Assembly (NCBI RefSeq): GCF_011759605.1
Contig: NZ_JAAOYX010000002.1
Location: 248,001 to 312,000 of the forward strand
Reading direction: 5' to 3'
Length of the DNA stretch: 64,000 nt
From: Luteibacter sp. SG786
GTDB taxonomy: Bacteria; Pseudomonadota; Gammaproteobacteria; Xanthomonadales; Rhodanobacteraceae
Positions within the stretch are counted from its first letter, which is position 1. Each line of letters starts with the position of its first letter. The notes under the pieces are model-generated. The model was given only the letters and a program-made list of their open reading frames with translations. It was not told where the DNA came from and searched no databases. This document shows, one piece after another, positions 34,825-44,358 of this stretch. The position numbers and the translations under genes were made by a program.

Positions 34825-35733
34825 ATGGCCCTCGATACACCCACCCGCGAGCGCATCGAATCCCTGCTCGGCCAGCACGACGTCGTGCTGTTCATGAAGG
34901 GCACGCGCCAGCAGCCGATGTGCGGATTCTCCGCCGCGGCGATCAATACCCTGAACGACGTGGTTCCCACCTACCACACGGTGAACGTGCTGGAAGACCC
35001 GGAGATCCGCGAGGGCATCAAGGAATTCGGCCAGTGGCCCACCATTCCGCAGCTCTATGTGAAGGGCGAACTGATCGGCGGCTCGGACATCATCCGCCAG
35101 ATGTACACCAGCGGTGAGCTTTACACCCTGTTCGGCGCCCCGGCGCCGGATCGCACGCCGCCGGAGATCACCATCACCGAGAAGGCCGCCGAGGCCATCC
35201 GCGGCGGCATGGCGAATGCGCAGGGCATGGCGTTGCATCTCGAGATCGGCCCCGACCACAGCGCCGGTTTCCAGCTCGCGCCGGCGGGCGACCACGACAT
35301 CGTGACGGTGGCGAGCGGTATCGAAGTGCACTTCGATCCGGGTAGCGCGGCTCGCGCCAAGGGCATCGTCATCGACTGGGTTTCCACCGTGCAGGGCGAA
35401 GGCCTCAGCCTGAAGTTTCCTGGCTCCGTCGAGATCGGCTCGCTGAGCGTGCAGGACCTGAAGGCGAAGCTCGATGCGGGCGACGTGGTGCTGGTCGACA
35501 CGCGCCCCGCGCAGAACCGCGCGATGGTTGCCCCCATCGAAGGTGCGCGCATCCTCGAGAACGAAGGCTACGAAGCCCTGGCGCAGTTGCCGAAAGACAC
35601 CCCCATCGCCTTCATCTGCAACGTGGGCGCCTCCAGCCGCGCCGCGGCCGAACGCTTTGCAGCGCACGGCTTCACGCAGGTCTTCAACGTGGAAGGCGGC
35701 ATGGATGCGTGGATGCGAGAGATCGGCGCCTAA
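34825..35733 (+). CDS. Three-domain protein: monothiol glutaredoxin (Grx4), A-type-carrier-like domain, rhodanese
   Basis: The 302-residue protein starts MALDTPTRERIESLLG at 34825; an ATG ten codons earlier is possible. Residues 1-105 are a CGFS glutaredoxin (KGTRQQPMCGFSA, WPTIPQLYVKGELIGGSDI), which binds [2Fe-2S] with glutathione. Residues about 115-205 resemble an IscA/HesB-type fold (ITITEKAAEAIRGG) but contain no cysteine, so the domain cannot hold a cluster in the normal way. Residues 210-302 form a rhodanese domain with Cys in ICNVGASSR. It probably acts in Fe-S trafficking or sulfur transfer. Confidence 0.85.
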   Translation: MALDTPTRERIESLLGQHDVVLFMKGTRQQPMCGFSAAAINTLNDVVPTYHTVNVLEDPEIREGIKEFGQWPTIPQLYVKGELIGGSDIIRQMYTSGELYTLFGAPAPDRTPPEITITEKAAEAIRGGMANAQGMALHLEIGPDHSAGFQLAPAGDHDIVTVASGIEVHFDPGSAARAKGIVIDWVSTVQGEGLSLKFPGSVEIGSLSVQDLKAKLDAGDVVLVDTRPAQNRAMVAPIEGARILENEGYEALAQLPKDTPIAFICNVGASSRAAAERFAAHGFTQVFNVEGGMDAWMREIGA

Positions 35734-35757
35734 GGTTTCGAGCAATCGCGGTAAAGC

Positions 35758-35792
35758 AAAGCGGCGTTCTTTTCGGGGCGCCGCTTTTTTTT
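35758..35792 (+). terminator. Rho-independent terminator after the glutaredoxin gene
   Basis: AAAGCGGCG at 35758-35766 pairs with CGCCGCTTT at 35779-35787 around a 12-nt loop and runs into eight T residues (35785-35792). A strong canonical terminator 25 bp past the stop codon. Confidence 0.92.
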
Positions 35793-35918
35793 GGATTCTT
35801 CATACATTACGGGGCAGCAGAGGTTTCGAGTCGACGCCTGTGGTTTCCACGGGCTCGTCTCGGCGTCCGCGAGCCTGGAGTCGCCAAAGCGCTATGCACC
35901 GTAGCGTTTCGCATGGGC

Positions 35919-36050
35919 CCTTGGTGTCCACCCTCGCTGCTCAGACAGGTCCTCCGCGTTCGAAAAGGATGGCCGCTGCCGCGGCCCATGTTCTTATCGG
36001 CCTTCGGCCGCTCACTTGTGCGGAACTCGCCTCGAGGGTGGACACCAAGG
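35919..36050 (+). repeat. Structured repeat, copy A, with 18-bp terminal inverted repeats
   Basis: A 132-bp element bounded by perfect 18-bp inverted repeats (35919-35936 and 36033-36050, core TGTCCACCCTCG). Inside lie CAGACAGGTCCTCCGCG, CCCATGTTCTTATCGGCC and the palindrome CGGCCTTCGGCCG. It matches copy B in inverse orientation over most of its length. Confidence 0.9.
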
Positions 36051-36280
36051 ACCCTTCCGGGCGGTGCGGGCGCGTGATGGGAGAGCGGCGGGCGTCCGAG
36101 GCGACGGCCTGCGCGAGCGATGCTCGAGGCGCGGCAGGGGGTCGCCACAAGGAATTCTCCCGAAGTCACGAAAGACCTGACCGAGGCTCGCGGGGTGTGA
36201 TGAGGCGATGCAATCCCGCTCGCAGCGGCTGCCGTCTTCGGCCCTGTCGGCTCTCCCGACACGGCACCTCATGTATCGGG

Positions 36281-36423
36281 AGAGTCTTCGGTGTCCACCC
36301 TCGAGGCGAGTTCCGCACAAGTGAGCGGCCGAAGGCCGATAAGAACATGGGCCGCGTCAGCGGCCCCTCGTTTACGAACGCGGAGGACCTGTCTGAGCAG
36401 CGAGGGTGGACACCGAAGACTCT
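36281..36423 (-). repeat. Structured repeat, copy B, with 23-bp terminal inverted repeats
   Basis: A 143-bp inverse-oriented copy of element A, closed by perfect 23-bp inverted repeats (36281-36303 and 36401-36423). The inner core is shared with copy A; the outer stem has a different sequence but still pairs perfectly, so changes on one arm are matched on the other. Confidence 0.9.
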
Positions 36424-36491
36424 GGCCCTACCGTCCGAGCAACGGCGGCGCCAGCCGCTGGCCCCATGCATTCGCCTTTGGCGAATGAACC

Positions 36492-37973
36492 TTATCGCAT
36501 CGCTTCGGCCTCTTTCTCGCCGCGCAGCGCGCCGGCACGGCCCGGGGCTTGGGCGAGTGCCGTCTTGAATGCCGCCAGTGCGGGCCCCGGTTGCTTCTGC
36601 GCGAGCAACAGCTCGCCAAGTTGCTCGCGCGCGGGAATGATCGGTCCCGGCGTCACGGGGCGTTTCTCCACCCTGTCTTCCTGTTCCGCCGCCTCGGTCA
36701 TCAGGGCCACGGCGGCCGTGCCTTCGCCGCTGGCGTAGGTGGCCCACGCCTTCACTTCGGAGGCGAGGACGCCGGTCTGCACGGACCAATAGTCATCGCC
36801 CGATGCCTTGAGCTGGGCCTGGATCTGGTCGAGGCGCCTGGCCTGGGCGCGAGCTTCTTCGGCATGGCCCGTGCGTGCGAGACCGACACCCTTTGCCCAC
36901 ACCGCGATGGCGGCAACCGACGCGGGAGCGCCGGCTGGTGGCGCGATCGTCGCAGCCTCGTTCCATCGTCCTTGTTCGACGATCTCGCGAATCGGCATGG
37001 CCGTCACGGGATAGGCGACGCCGAAGTCGTCCATGTCCAGGTCGCGCATGGCCTTCAACTCGCCGATGACCTCCCGCGCTTCCCGGTCCCTGCCGGTCTG
37101 CATGTACGCGTAGACGAGGTAATCCATCGCATGCACCTCGCCCATGGTGTCGCCCTGCTCGCGCGCGGCTTTCTTCGATGCGAGGTTGGAGCGGATCGAA
37201 TCGTCCCACAGGCCAAGCCGGGTGAAGATGTGCGAGGGCATGTGCAGCGCATGCGGCGCCGAGGGCGCGATGTCGGCGTACTTTCGCGCCGCCGGCAGGC
37301 CGCGTTGCGCCAGCTCGGCGCTGTCACAAGCATGGATCAGGTAGTGCGCGATGCCGGGATGCTCCGGATGCGCACGGAATAGCGGGTCGAGAATGGCGAT
37401 GGCCTGCTTCTGCTTCGCGTGTGTCTTGTCGGCCATCGACGCGTTCGACAGCAGGGCTACCGCGTAGAACACCTGTGCTTCGACATCGTCGGGATAGTCG
37501 CGCGCCACGCCGGCCATCGCCTGCTCGTAGTCGAGCGTGCGCTGCGCGGCCTTGACCTCGCCGGCTGCATAGAGCCGCCCCAGCGCATGGATGTATGCCT
37601 GCTCCCGCGGCGACGCGTTGGCCGCGAGCCGCGCTGCCGTACGGGCCTCCGCCTGTCCTCGGGCCATCGTGTCGGACGGCAAGGCCGGCGACCATACCGG
37701 ATGGAAGAAAACCATCGCGATGCCCCAGTGGCCCATGGCGCATGTCGGGTCCTTCGCCACGACACCTTCGAAAGCCTGTCGCGCCGCGGCGTAGGCGAAC
37801 GAATGCAGAAGCGCCACGCCGCGATTGAACGATGCCTGCACCGACGGTGCGCAGGAGGTGGGAAACGACACGTCGCCCAGCTTCTCGGGCGCACCGTGGT
37901 CGTGCATCTCCTGGGCCTGGGCGGCGGTCGCCGCGAACAGCGACAGGGCGAGGAAGCGCAGGAAACCGGTCAT
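36492..37973 (-). CDS. Secreted tetratricopeptide-repeat protein of unknown function
   Basis: The 493-residue protein has a signal peptide (MTGFLRFLALSLFAATAAQA) and a short His-containing start of the mature chain (EMHDHGAPEKLG). Helical TPR-like repeats follow: FNRGVALLHSFAYAAARQAF, HWGIAMVFFHPVW, the conserved GIAHYLIHACDS and PHALHMPSHIFTRLGLWDD segments, and a final repeat (QLGELLLAQKQPGPALAAF). Relatives are common in Xanthomonadales and Bacteroidetes as hypothetical TPR proteins. Role and partners unknown. Confidence 0.8.
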   Translation of the reverse strand: MTGFLRFLALSLFAATAAQAQEMHDHGAPEKLGDVSFPTSCAPSVQASFNRGVALLHSFAYAAARQAFEGVVAKDPTCAMGHWGIAMVFFHPVWSPALPSDTMARGQAEARTAARLAANASPREQAYIHALGRLYAAGEVKAAQRTLDYEQAMAGVARDYPDDVEAQVFYAVALLSNASMADKTHAKQKQAIAILDPLFRAHPEHPGIAHYLIHACDSAELAQRGLPAARKYADIAPSAPHALHMPSHIFTRLGLWDDSIRSNLASKKAAREQGDTMGEVHAMDYLVYAYMQTGRDREAREVIGELKAMRDLDMDDFGVAYPVTAMPIREIVEQGRWNEAATIAPPAGAPASVAAIAVWAKGVGLARTGHAEEARAQARRLDQIQAQLKASGDDYWSVQTGVLASEVKAWATYASGEGTAAVALMTEAAEQEDRVEKRPVTPGPIIPAREQLGELLLAQKQPGPALAAFKTALAQAPGRAGALRGEKEAEAMR

Positions 37974-38086
37974 GTCAGACTCCGTTCGACGGTCATCGCG
38001 TGTCCGCGGGAACGTTGGAATCTACGCCCGTCCGGCGCACCTGCCCATCGGCAGAATGGCCGATGGCGGCGCTGTGCCTTTATCCC

Positions 38087-38803
38087 TTATCGGGAGACGA
38101 GAACGATCAGGGTCGCGGCCTCCACCATCTCGACCAGGGCGCCGGCCGTGTCGCCGGTGAAACCGCCGAGTCGGCGGAGCACGGTGCGGCGCCACAACCA
38201 GCCGGCGGCGAGCGCGGCGAGGAACGCGACCAGGCCCAACTTGCCGAAACACAGCGGCGATAACGCTGCCATGGCCAGCGCCACACGGCAGCCGGTGGCC
38301 GGGGCGCCGCGCAGCGGGTCGCCCAGGCCGCCCACGCGGACATAGGGGGTGGTGAGGAACCACGCGACGATCGCGGCGCGCCCAAGGAAGGGCGGCAAGA
38401 CGAGCAACCAGGGATCGGCAAGCGTCGCGAGTGCCGAGAACTTCAGCAACAACACCAGCACGAGCGCAACGACGCCCGCGGGGCCGCTGCGCGGGTCCTT
38501 CATGATGGAGAGCGTGCGGTCGCGGTCCCCCATGCCGCCGATCCAGGCATCGGCACTGTCGGCGAGGCCGTCGAGGTGCAACGCACCGGTGAGTGCGACC
38601 CACGCCACGAGAACCACCGCCGCCGCCGGAATCGACGGAAGCACGGTCCACGACAGCGCTGCTGCGCCCGCCAGCAGCCCACCGAGCACGACACCCACCA
38701 GCGGATACCACTTGAGCGAACCGGCCTGCGCCCCCGGCAGGAACTCGATCCGAGGCACGGGCAAGCGGGTGAGGAAGCCGAATGCGATGAGCAGGCCCCG
38801 CAT
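38087..38803 (-). CDS. cobS: Adenosylcobinamide-GDP ribazoletransferase (cobalamin synthase)
   Basis: CobS joins AdoCbi-GDP to alpha-ribazole (or its phosphate) in the inner membrane, the last assembly step. The 238-residue protein has about six helices and the conserved LTGALHLDGLADSADAWIGG metal site near residues 55-75, followed by RTLSIMKDPRSGPAGVVAL. The ATG at 38803 overlaps the cobC stop (TGATG). It is the last gene of the operon. Confidence 0.93.
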   Translation of the reverse strand: MRGLLIAFGFLTRLPVPRIEFLPGAQAGSLKWYPLVGVVLGGLLAGAAALSWTVLPSIPAAAVVLVAWVALTGALHLDGLADSADAWIGGMGDRDRTLSIMKDPRSGPAGVVALVLVLLLKFSALATLADPWLLVLPPFLGRAAIVAWFLTTPYVRVGGLGDPLRGAPATGCRVALAMAALSPLCFGKLGLVAFLAALAAGWLWRRTVLRRLGGFTGDTAGALVEMVEAATLIVLVSR

Positions 38804-39381
38804 CACGCCCCCGACGAGCGGATGGCTTCGCGTGCCGCCGCAACGCGCCGCCAGGCCAGGGAATGCAGCGAAGCATGCGGCACGTCGATGCCCGCCATGT
38901 CGCCGAAATCGCGGCCCTCGGCCATGCAACGCAGTAGCCGGATCGCGCCGCCGTGCGTCACCACCAGCACGCGTGCCGACGATGCTTCCACTGCCACATC
39001 GTCGAGCGCTTCCGAGAGCCGCGCACGAAATGCGCCGAACGTTTCGCCTCCGGGCGGCGGATAGGCGACCGGATCGCGCCAGAAGCGTCCCAGCGCTTCG
39101 CCTTCGCGTTCGGCGATGGTTTCGATGGGAACGCCCTGCCATGCGCCGAAATGGTATTCGACGAGGCGCGCATCGATGCGCAACGGCAAGCCGCGGCGTT
39201 CCGAAAGCTCCCTGGCGAACGCGGCGCAACGCGACAGCGACGACGACACCACATGATCCCACGCCATGCCTTCGACGGCCTCGCGCAGCTGCCGCCAGCC
39301 CAGTGCCGACAGCGGATCGTCCAGTTGTCCGCGGTAACTGCGCTGCGCGGTGTCGCCATGCCGGAGTAGATGGATGCTCAT
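38803..39381 (-). CDS. cobC: Alpha-ribazole phosphatase-like histidine phosphatase
   Basis: A 192-residue phosphoglycerate-mutase-fold enzyme, [18 protein letters not shown] with the catalytic RHG, a second arginine in [10 protein letters not shown], Glu in [13 protein letters not shown] and the second His in [11 protein letters not shown]. CobC removes phosphate from alpha-ribazole-5'-phosphate or adenosylcobalamin phosphate. It overlaps cobT by 3 to 4 nt. A start further upstream would add a non-homologous leader. Confidence 0.9.
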   Translation of the reverse strand: MSIHLLRHGDTAQRSYRGQLDDPLSALGWRQLREAVEGMAWDHVVSSSLSRCAAFARELSERRGLPLRIDARLVEYHFGAWQGVPIETIAEREGEALGRFWRDPVAYPPPGGETFGAFRARLSEALDDVAVEASSARVLVVTHGGAIRLLRCMAEGRDFGDMAGIDVPHASLHSLAWRRVAAAREAIRSSGA

Positions 39382-40421
39382 GCTTCCGACACTCCCGCCT
39401 CGGCGAAGGTCGCCATCGATCCGTGCAACGCGCAAGCCAGACGCAGCAACGGCACAGCCACGGCCGCACCGCTGGCTTCACCCAGGCGAAGGTGCAGGTC
39501 GAGCAGGGGCTCCGCCGCCAGCGCTTCCAGCACGCGTGCATGGCCGCGCTCCTGCGAGCGGTGCGCGAAGATCAGCCACGGCCGTGCATCCGGACGCAGC
39601 GCCACCGCGGCGAGCGCCGCCACGCTGGCGATGAAGCCGTCGACGAGAACGGGCAGGCCTCGTTGCGCCGACGCGATGAACGCGCCGGCCAGTGCCGCGA
39701 TTTCGAATCCACCGAGCCGGCGCAGCCATTCCCTTGGTGTGGCGGCACCCGCGTGCAGGTCGAGGGCACGCGCGATCGCGCTCGCCTTGCGCGCCACACC
39801 GTCCGCGTCCAGGCCGGTGCCCGCGCCGGTCAACGTTACCGCGGATTCGCCGAGCAGTGCGCAAGCGAGCGCGGTGGCGGCGGTCGTGTTGCCGATGCCC
39901 ATCTCGCCGCCGATATAGATATCCGTACCCATGGCAACGGCATCGGCGGCGCTGGCGACACCCGCGGCCAGGGCCGCTTCGAGTTGCGCCTCGGTCATGG
40001 CGGGGCCCGTGCAGAAGTTCGCCGTGGATGCGGCGATGACATGACGACGCACGCCGGATATCTCCCCCGGATCGTTCACCGTGCCCAGGTTCACCACTTC
40101 GAGCGTCGCCTGCAGCTCGCGCGCGAGCACGGCGATCGCCGCACCGCCACGGGCGAAATTGCGCAGCATCTCGCCCGTCACCGCCTGTGGAAATGCCGAA
40201 ACGCCTTCCGCCGCCACGCCGTGGTCTGCCGCGAACACGGCGATGCGCACGCGTGCCGCGCTTGGCCGTGCGCTTCCCTGCAAGCCTGCCAATTGGATCG
40301 CCAGTGCTTCGAGCCTGCCCAGCGATCCGGGCGGCTTCGTAAGCGTGTCCTGCCGTGCGGCGGCCGCATCGGCGGCGGTCTGGTGCGGTACGCGGCAGGG
40401 GCTCGCGAGCCAGTCGTTCAT
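39378..40421 (-). CDS. cobT: Nicotinate-nucleotide-dimethylbenzimidazole phosphoribosyltransferase
   Basis: CobT activates dimethylbenzimidazole (or another lower base) to alpha-ribazole phosphate. The 347-residue protein shows [48 protein letters not shown] and the C-terminal [18 protein letters not shown] holding the catalytic Glu. Length is normal. The ATG at 40421 overlaps the cobU stop. Confidence 0.96.
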   Translation of the reverse strand: MNDWLASPCRVPHQTAADAAAARQDTLTKPPGSLGRLEALAIQLAGLQGSARPSAARVRIAVFAADHGVAAEGVSAFPQAVTGEMLRNFARGGAAIAVLARELQATLEVVNLGTVNDPGEISGVRRHVIAASTANFCTGPAMTEAQLEAALAAGVASAADAVAMGTDIYIGGEMGIGNTTAATALACALLGESAVTLTGAGTGLDADGVARKASAIARALDLHAGAATPREWLRRLGGFEIAALAGAFIASAQRGLPVLVDGFIASVAALAAVALRPDARPWLIFAHRSQERGHARVLEALAAEPLLDLHLRLGEASGAAVAVPLLRLACALHGSMATFAEAGVSEA

Positions 40422-40939
40422 GGAGGCGTTCCTTTGAGGGTCAGGGGCAGGCCCGCGGCAACGAAGACGACACGGTCGCATCGCCGCGCAAGGGACTGGT
40501 GAAGCCGGCCCGCTTCGTCGACGAAGCGGCGGGTGAGTTCGCCCAGCGGCGTGATGCCGAGGCCCACCTCGTTGCTGACGAAGCAGACGTCGCCGGGCAA
40601 AGTGGCCACGCCGCGCAGCAGCGCGTCGCGTTCCGTCTCGAAGCGTGTGGCGTCCTTCGCACCGAGAAGGTTGGAAAGCCACAGGGTGAGGCAATCGACG
40701 ATGACGAAGCGGCCGTCGCGCGCATGGCGGAGCAGCGTATCGGCGAGCGCGAGCGGTTCCTCGACGAGCCCCCACTCCGCCGGACGGCGCGAGCGGTGAT
40801 GCGCGATGCGCTCGCTCATCTCGCCGTCGAGCGCCTGCGCAGTGGCGACGTAAAGCACCTCGCGGCCGCTCTCGATGGCGAGCCTTTCCGCCAGGGCGCT
40901 CTTGCCCGAACGCGCGCCGCCGAGGACGAGACTCAGCAT
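40418..40939 (-). CDS. cobU: Adenosylcobinamide kinase / adenosylcobinamide-phosphate guanylyltransferase
   Basis: The 173-residue bifunctional enzyme phosphorylates adenosylcobinamide and attaches GMP. It opens [18 protein letters not shown] (P-loop), carries the His region [12 protein letters not shown] (GMP-accepting His), [15 protein letters not shown] and [12 protein letters not shown]. It overlaps cobQ by 7 nt and cobT by 4 nt. Confidence 0.96.
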   Translation of the reverse strand: MLSLVLGGARSGKSALAERLAIESGREVLYVATAQALDGEMSERIAHHRSRRPAEWGLVEEPLALADTLLRHARDGRFVIVDCLTLWLSNLLGAKDATRFETERDALLRGVATLPGDVCFVSNEVGLGITPLGELTRRFVDEAGRLHQSLARRCDRVVFVAAGLPLTLKGTPP

Positions 40940-42399
40940 GGCGGCAAACCGAAAAGCGATGCGAGCATGGTCGTGTCCATATGTGCGTCGACGGTGTCCG
41001 CCAGGCGGTCGAAGGTCGCCTCGCGCAGGGCGAGGAGGTCAAGCGGCGCCGCACGGTCGAGGCCCGCGTCGCCAAGCAAGGCCGCGAGCGCGTCCGGGGC
41101 ATCGAAAAGACCATGCAGGTAGGTTCCGAGCACACGGCCGTCGTCGGATCGCGCGCCGTCGCTGCGCCCGTCGTCCAGTTGCACCGCCGGTATCGTCATG
41201 CCGGGACCGGTGCTCACGCCGCAGTGGATCTCGTAGCCGGTGACGGTCGCGCCGCCCGGCAGCAGGTGGCCACGGACATTGCGCAATTGCTTCGTCGGCG
41301 CCAGCGTGGTTTCGAGGTCGAGCAGGCCCAGGCCTTCGTCCGAACCCGCCGCGCCCTCGATGCCTTCAGGATCGTGCACGGCACGACCCAGCATCTGCAT
41401 GCCGCCACAGATGCCTATGACCTTGCCGCCGTAACGAACGTGGCGAAGAATCGCCCTGTCCCAGCCTTGCGCACGCAACCATGCAAGGTCCGCGCGGGTG
41501 GACTTCGAACCCGGCAGCACCACGAGGTCGCAGGCCGGAAAGGTTTCGCCCGGTCCGACGAACAGGCATTCCACTTCCGGGTGCAGGCGCAGGGCGTCGA
41601 GGTCGGTGTGGTTGCTTATGCGGGGCCACGCCGGCACGGCCACGCGCAAGCGTGCCCCTTCGTTCGCTTCGCGGGATCGCGGCAGCGCGTCCTCCGCCTC
41701 GAGCACCAGTCCGTGTAGATAGGGGAGCACGCCGAGCACCGGCTTTCCCGTCTCCCGCTCCAGCCAGTCGAGCCCCGGCTGCAGCAATGCGATGTCGCCG
41801 CGGAAGCGATTGACGACGAAACCGACGACACGCGCCCTCTCGCTCTCGGACAGCAGTGCCAGCGTTCCCACGAGGTGGGCGAAGACGCCACCACGATCGA
41901 TATCGGCGACCAGGATCACCGGACAATCCACCGCCTCCGCATACCCCATGTTGGCGATGTCGCGGTCGCGCAGGTTGATCTCGGCCGGACTGCCCGCGCC
42001 TTCCACCACGACGGCGGCATACCGCGACACCAGGCGCGCATGCGACGCCAGCACCGCGTCCATCGCCACGCGCTTGTAGGCGTGGTAGCCCACGGCGTCC
42101 ATGTTTCCCACGGCGCGGCCATGCACGATCACCTGCGCACCGGTGTCGCTGTTCGGCTTCAACAGCACGGGATTGAAATCGGTGTGCGGCGCCACGCCTG
42201 CTGCCTGCGCCTGTACGGCCTGCGCCCGTCCGATCTCCCCGCCGTCCACCGTCACGGCGGAATTGAGCGCCATGTTCTGCGGCTTGAACGGAGCGACAGC
42301 CACGCCGCGGCGGCGCAGCCAGCGGCACAGGGCGGCCACCACCGTGCTCTTGCCGGCGTCCGACGTGCACCCCTGCACCATGACGACGCGCGCGCTCAT
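40933..42399 (-). CDS. cobQ: Cobyric acid synthase (amidotransferase)
   Basis: CobQ amidates adenosyl-cobyrinate a,c-diamide at b, d, e and g. The 488-residue protein has the dethiobiotin-synthetase-like domain first ([51 protein letters not shown]) and a class I glutamine-amidotransferase domain from about residue 250 with the nucleophile in [10 protein letters not shown] and His in GYEIHCG. Start at 42399, overlapping cobD by 4 nt. Confidence 0.96.
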   Translation of the reverse strand: MSARVVMVQGCTSDAGKSTVVAALCRWLRRRGVAVAPFKPQNMALNSAVTVDGGEIGRAQAVQAQAAGVAPHTDFNPVLLKPNSDTGAQVIVHGRAVGNMDAVGYHAYKRVAMDAVLASHARLVSRYAAVVVEGAGSPAEINLRDRDIANMGYAEAVDCPVILVADIDRGGVFAHLVGTLALLSESERARVVGFVVNRFRGDIALLQPGLDWLERETGKPVLGVLPYLHGLVLEAEDALPRSREANEGARLRVAVPAWPRISNHTDLDALRLHPEVECLFVGPGETFPACDLVVLPGSKSTRADLAWLRAQGWDRAILRHVRYGGKVIGICGGMQMLGRAVHDPEGIEGAAGSDEGLGLLDLETTLAPTKQLRNVRGHLLPGGATVTGYEIHCGVSTGPGMTIPAVQLDDGRSDGARSDDGRVLGTYLHGLFDAPDALAALLGDAGLDRAAPLDLLALREATFDRLADTVDAHMDTTMLASLFGLPPC

Positions 42400-43457
42400 G
42401 CAAGCACCGCCGCGAGGGCCCGGTCCAGCCGCGCGAATGCCTCGTCGTCGCCCGGCAAGCCGAAGCGCAAAGCCTGCGGGTTGTCGAAGTGGCGCACGAG
42501 GATGGCCTGTTCGGCCAGTGCATGCTGCAGCGCGCATGCCTCGGCATGCACACGGTAATGGAAGAACTCGCAGCCACCGGACGGCGACAGGCCATGCTTC
42601 GTCAGGAGGTTCGCCAGTCGCGACGAATCCTCGCGAAGCCGTATCCGCGCCGACGCATGCCACGTGCGGTCGGACAGCGCCTGCGCCACCACATGACGCG
42701 TGGGGCCGGTCAGCGTCCACGGCCCAAGCGTTTCGGCCAATGCATCGAGCAGGCCGGGCCAGGCAACGACGAAACCGGCACGCGCACCGGCGAGCCCGAA
42801 GAACTTCCCGACCGAACGCAGCACGATGATTCCCTCGCGCACGTGGGGTGCGAGACTCTGCTCCGGCCGCCCGTCGATGAACGCCTCGTCCACGACGAGC
42901 CACGGCTTTCCTGTAGGAGCCGTTTCAGCGGCGGTGGGTGCTCGCGGCGGCCTGGCCCGCTGCCGCGGGATCGCCGCTGAAGCGGCTCCCACAGATACTG
43001 CCCTAGTCTGGAGAGCCAGGAGGGCTTCCATGTCCGGGCAGTCACCCGTCGGGTTGTTCGGGCGGATCAGCACGACGACATCGAACTCGCCCGCTCGCGC
43101 GAGCAATGCATCCATGGGCAACGTCACCACGTCATGCCCTGCCTGCCGCCACGCGTGCGCGTGCTCGGCGTATCCGGGTTGGACCACCGCCACGCGCGAG
43201 GGCGGACGCAGGCGTGGCAGCGCGGCAATGGCTGCCTGCGAACCGGCCACGGGCAGAACATGCCGTGCACCGTAGTACGTACGCGCCGCTTCGAGGAGTG
43301 CATCGTCGTCTTCGGGGAGCCGGTGCCATGCCGCCGGCGGTATCGGCGGAACGGGCCAGGCATGAGGACTCACGCCCGTCGAGAGATCGAGCCATGCCTC
43401 GCGTGGAATGCCGTAGTCGCGAACCGCGCGCCCAAGGCGTCCGCCATGCTCAAGCAT
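42396..43457 (-). CDS. cobD: Threonine-phosphate decarboxylase with an in-frame REP insertion
   Basis: This PLP fold-I enzyme makes (R)-1-aminopropan-2-ol phosphate for the nucleotide loop. [18 protein letters not shown] opens the 353-residue chain; RPNNPTG (residues 132-138), VDEAFIDG (189-196) and the PLP lysine in [12 protein letters not shown] (Lys218) are intact. Residues about 156-182 are the translation of a REP element inserted in frame between the NPTG helix and the DEAF strand, making the protein longer than usual. Activity is likely if the insert forms a surface loop, but this is not certain. It overlaps cbiB by 8 nt. Confidence 0.9.
   Translation of the reverse strand: MLEHGGRLGRAVRDYGIPREAWLDLSTGVSPHAWPVPPIPPAAWHRLPEDDDALLEAARTYYGARHVLPVAGSQAAIAALPRLRPPSRVAVVQPGYAEHAHAWRQAGHDVVTLPMDALLARAGEFDVVVLIRPNNPTGDCPDMEALLALQTRAVSVGAASAAIPRQRARPPRAPTAAETAPTGKPWLVVDEAFIDGRPEQSLAPHVREGIIVLRSVGKFFGLAGARAGFVVAWPGLLDALAETLGPWTLTGPTRHVVAQALSDRTWHASARIRLREDSSRLANLLTKHGLSPSGGCEFFHYRVHAEACALQHALAEQAILVRHFDNPQALRFGLPGDDEAFARLDRALAAVLA
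42912..42993. repeat. REP-like element inside the cobD coding sequence
   Basis: An 82-bp full REP copy (TGTAGGAGCCGTTTCAGCGG at the left, ATCGCCGCTGAAGCGGCTCC at the right) lies within cobD. On the cobD strand it is open and encodes about 27 residues rich in Ala, Pro and Arg ([20 protein letters not shown]). No stop or frameshift is introduced. Confidence 0.95.
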
Positions 43458-44358
43458 GGGCCGCGACTCCGATGACGACGGCAACGGCCATCCATGCGAC
43501 GGTGCCGCGATCCACCAGCCGCAGCGCGCGCAGGATGTCGTTCGCAACGGGCGCATTGCCTTCGCCGAGCACGGGCCGTTCCTCCCAACGGCCGTGGTAC
43601 GGCGCGGCGCCACCCAGCCGCACGCCGAGCGCGCCGGCGCCCGACGCCATCACCGGTCCGGCGTTAGGGCTGTCCCACGAGGGAGCTTGCCGGCACCAGC
43701 AGCGAATGGCCTTCGCGAAGTCGCCAAGGCACGCATAGGTGAGCGCCGTGAGCCGCGCGGATGGATACCCGAGCAGATCGTCCGCGCGCGCGGCCGCCCA
43801 ACCGAAACGCTCGTACCGTGGCGTTCGATAGCCCCACATGGCGTCCAGCGTGTTAGCCAGGCGAAAGAGCAGCACGCCCGGGCCGCCCAGCAACGCGAAC
43901 CAGAACAAGGCGCCAAACACGGCATCGTGTCCGTTCTCCAGCACGGATTCCGTCGCGGCGGCGGCCACCTGACCCGCATCGAGTGCTTCGGTATCGCGGC
44001 TCACCATGCGGCCCACCGCGTGCCGTGCCGCGTCAAGGTCGCCGTCGGACAAGGCTCGCGCGACTGGCCGAGCATGATCGGCAAGGCTCCGGCGGCCGAT
44101 CGCGAGATAGGCCACCGACACATCGAGAGCGAAAACCACGGCGGCGGGCAACGCGGCGCGCAGCATACAGAACACACCGACCGGAACGAGCACGGCCGTG
44201 CACCACGCGAGGGCGCCCGCGGCGCGCGTGTCGGCATAGATCTTCGTCTCCACCCAGGTCACGAAGCGACCGAAGCCGATCAGCGGGTGATAGCGCCGCG
44301 GCTCGCCCAGGATGGCGTCCAGGATGAGCGCCAGCGGCATGCCCAGCGCTGGTGTCAT
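43450..44358 (-). CDS. cbiB: Adenosylcobinamide-phosphate synthase
   Basis: CbiB (CobD of the aerobic naming) attaches aminopropanol (phosphate) to cobyric acid in the membrane. The 302-residue protein has four to five helices and the family signatures ILDAILGEPRRYHPLIGFG, VGRMVSRDTEALD, ESVLENGHDAVFGALFWF, NTLDAMWGYRTPRYERFG and SPNAGPVMASGAGALGVRLGG. ATG 44358 overlaps the cobB stop (ATGA). Confidence 0.95.
   Translation of the reverse strand: MTPALGMPLALILDAILGEPRRYHPLIGFGRFVTWVETKIYADTRAAGALAWCTAVLVPVGVFCMLRAALPAAVVFALDVSVAYLAIGRRSLADHARPVARALSDGDLDAARHAVGRMVSRDTEALDAGQVAAAATESVLENGHDAVFGALFWFALLGGPGVLLFRLANTLDAMWGYRTPRYERFGWAAARADDLLGYPSARLTALTYACLGDFAKAIRCWCRQAPSWDSPNAGPVMASGAGALGVRLGGAAPYHGRWEERPVLGEGNAPVANDILRALRLVDRGTVAWMAVAVVIGVAAHA

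Larger units (their letters stand above)
35793..36491. other. Convergent intergenic region holding two inverted structured repeats, no gene
   Basis: This 699-bp stretch lies between the glutaredoxin terminator and the end of the TPR gene. It holds two repeat copies (35919-36050 and 36281-36423). The 230 bp between them and the 126 bp before them show no frame with a ribosome site or recognisable protein; a small hairpin GGCTCG...CGAGCC lies near 35860-35880. Confidence 0.7.

Noticed and set aside
35474-36568. Plus-strand frame running from the glutaredoxin gene across the repeat region
   Set aside because: It overlaps a gene, a strong terminator and two inverted repeats; nothing in it resembles a protein.
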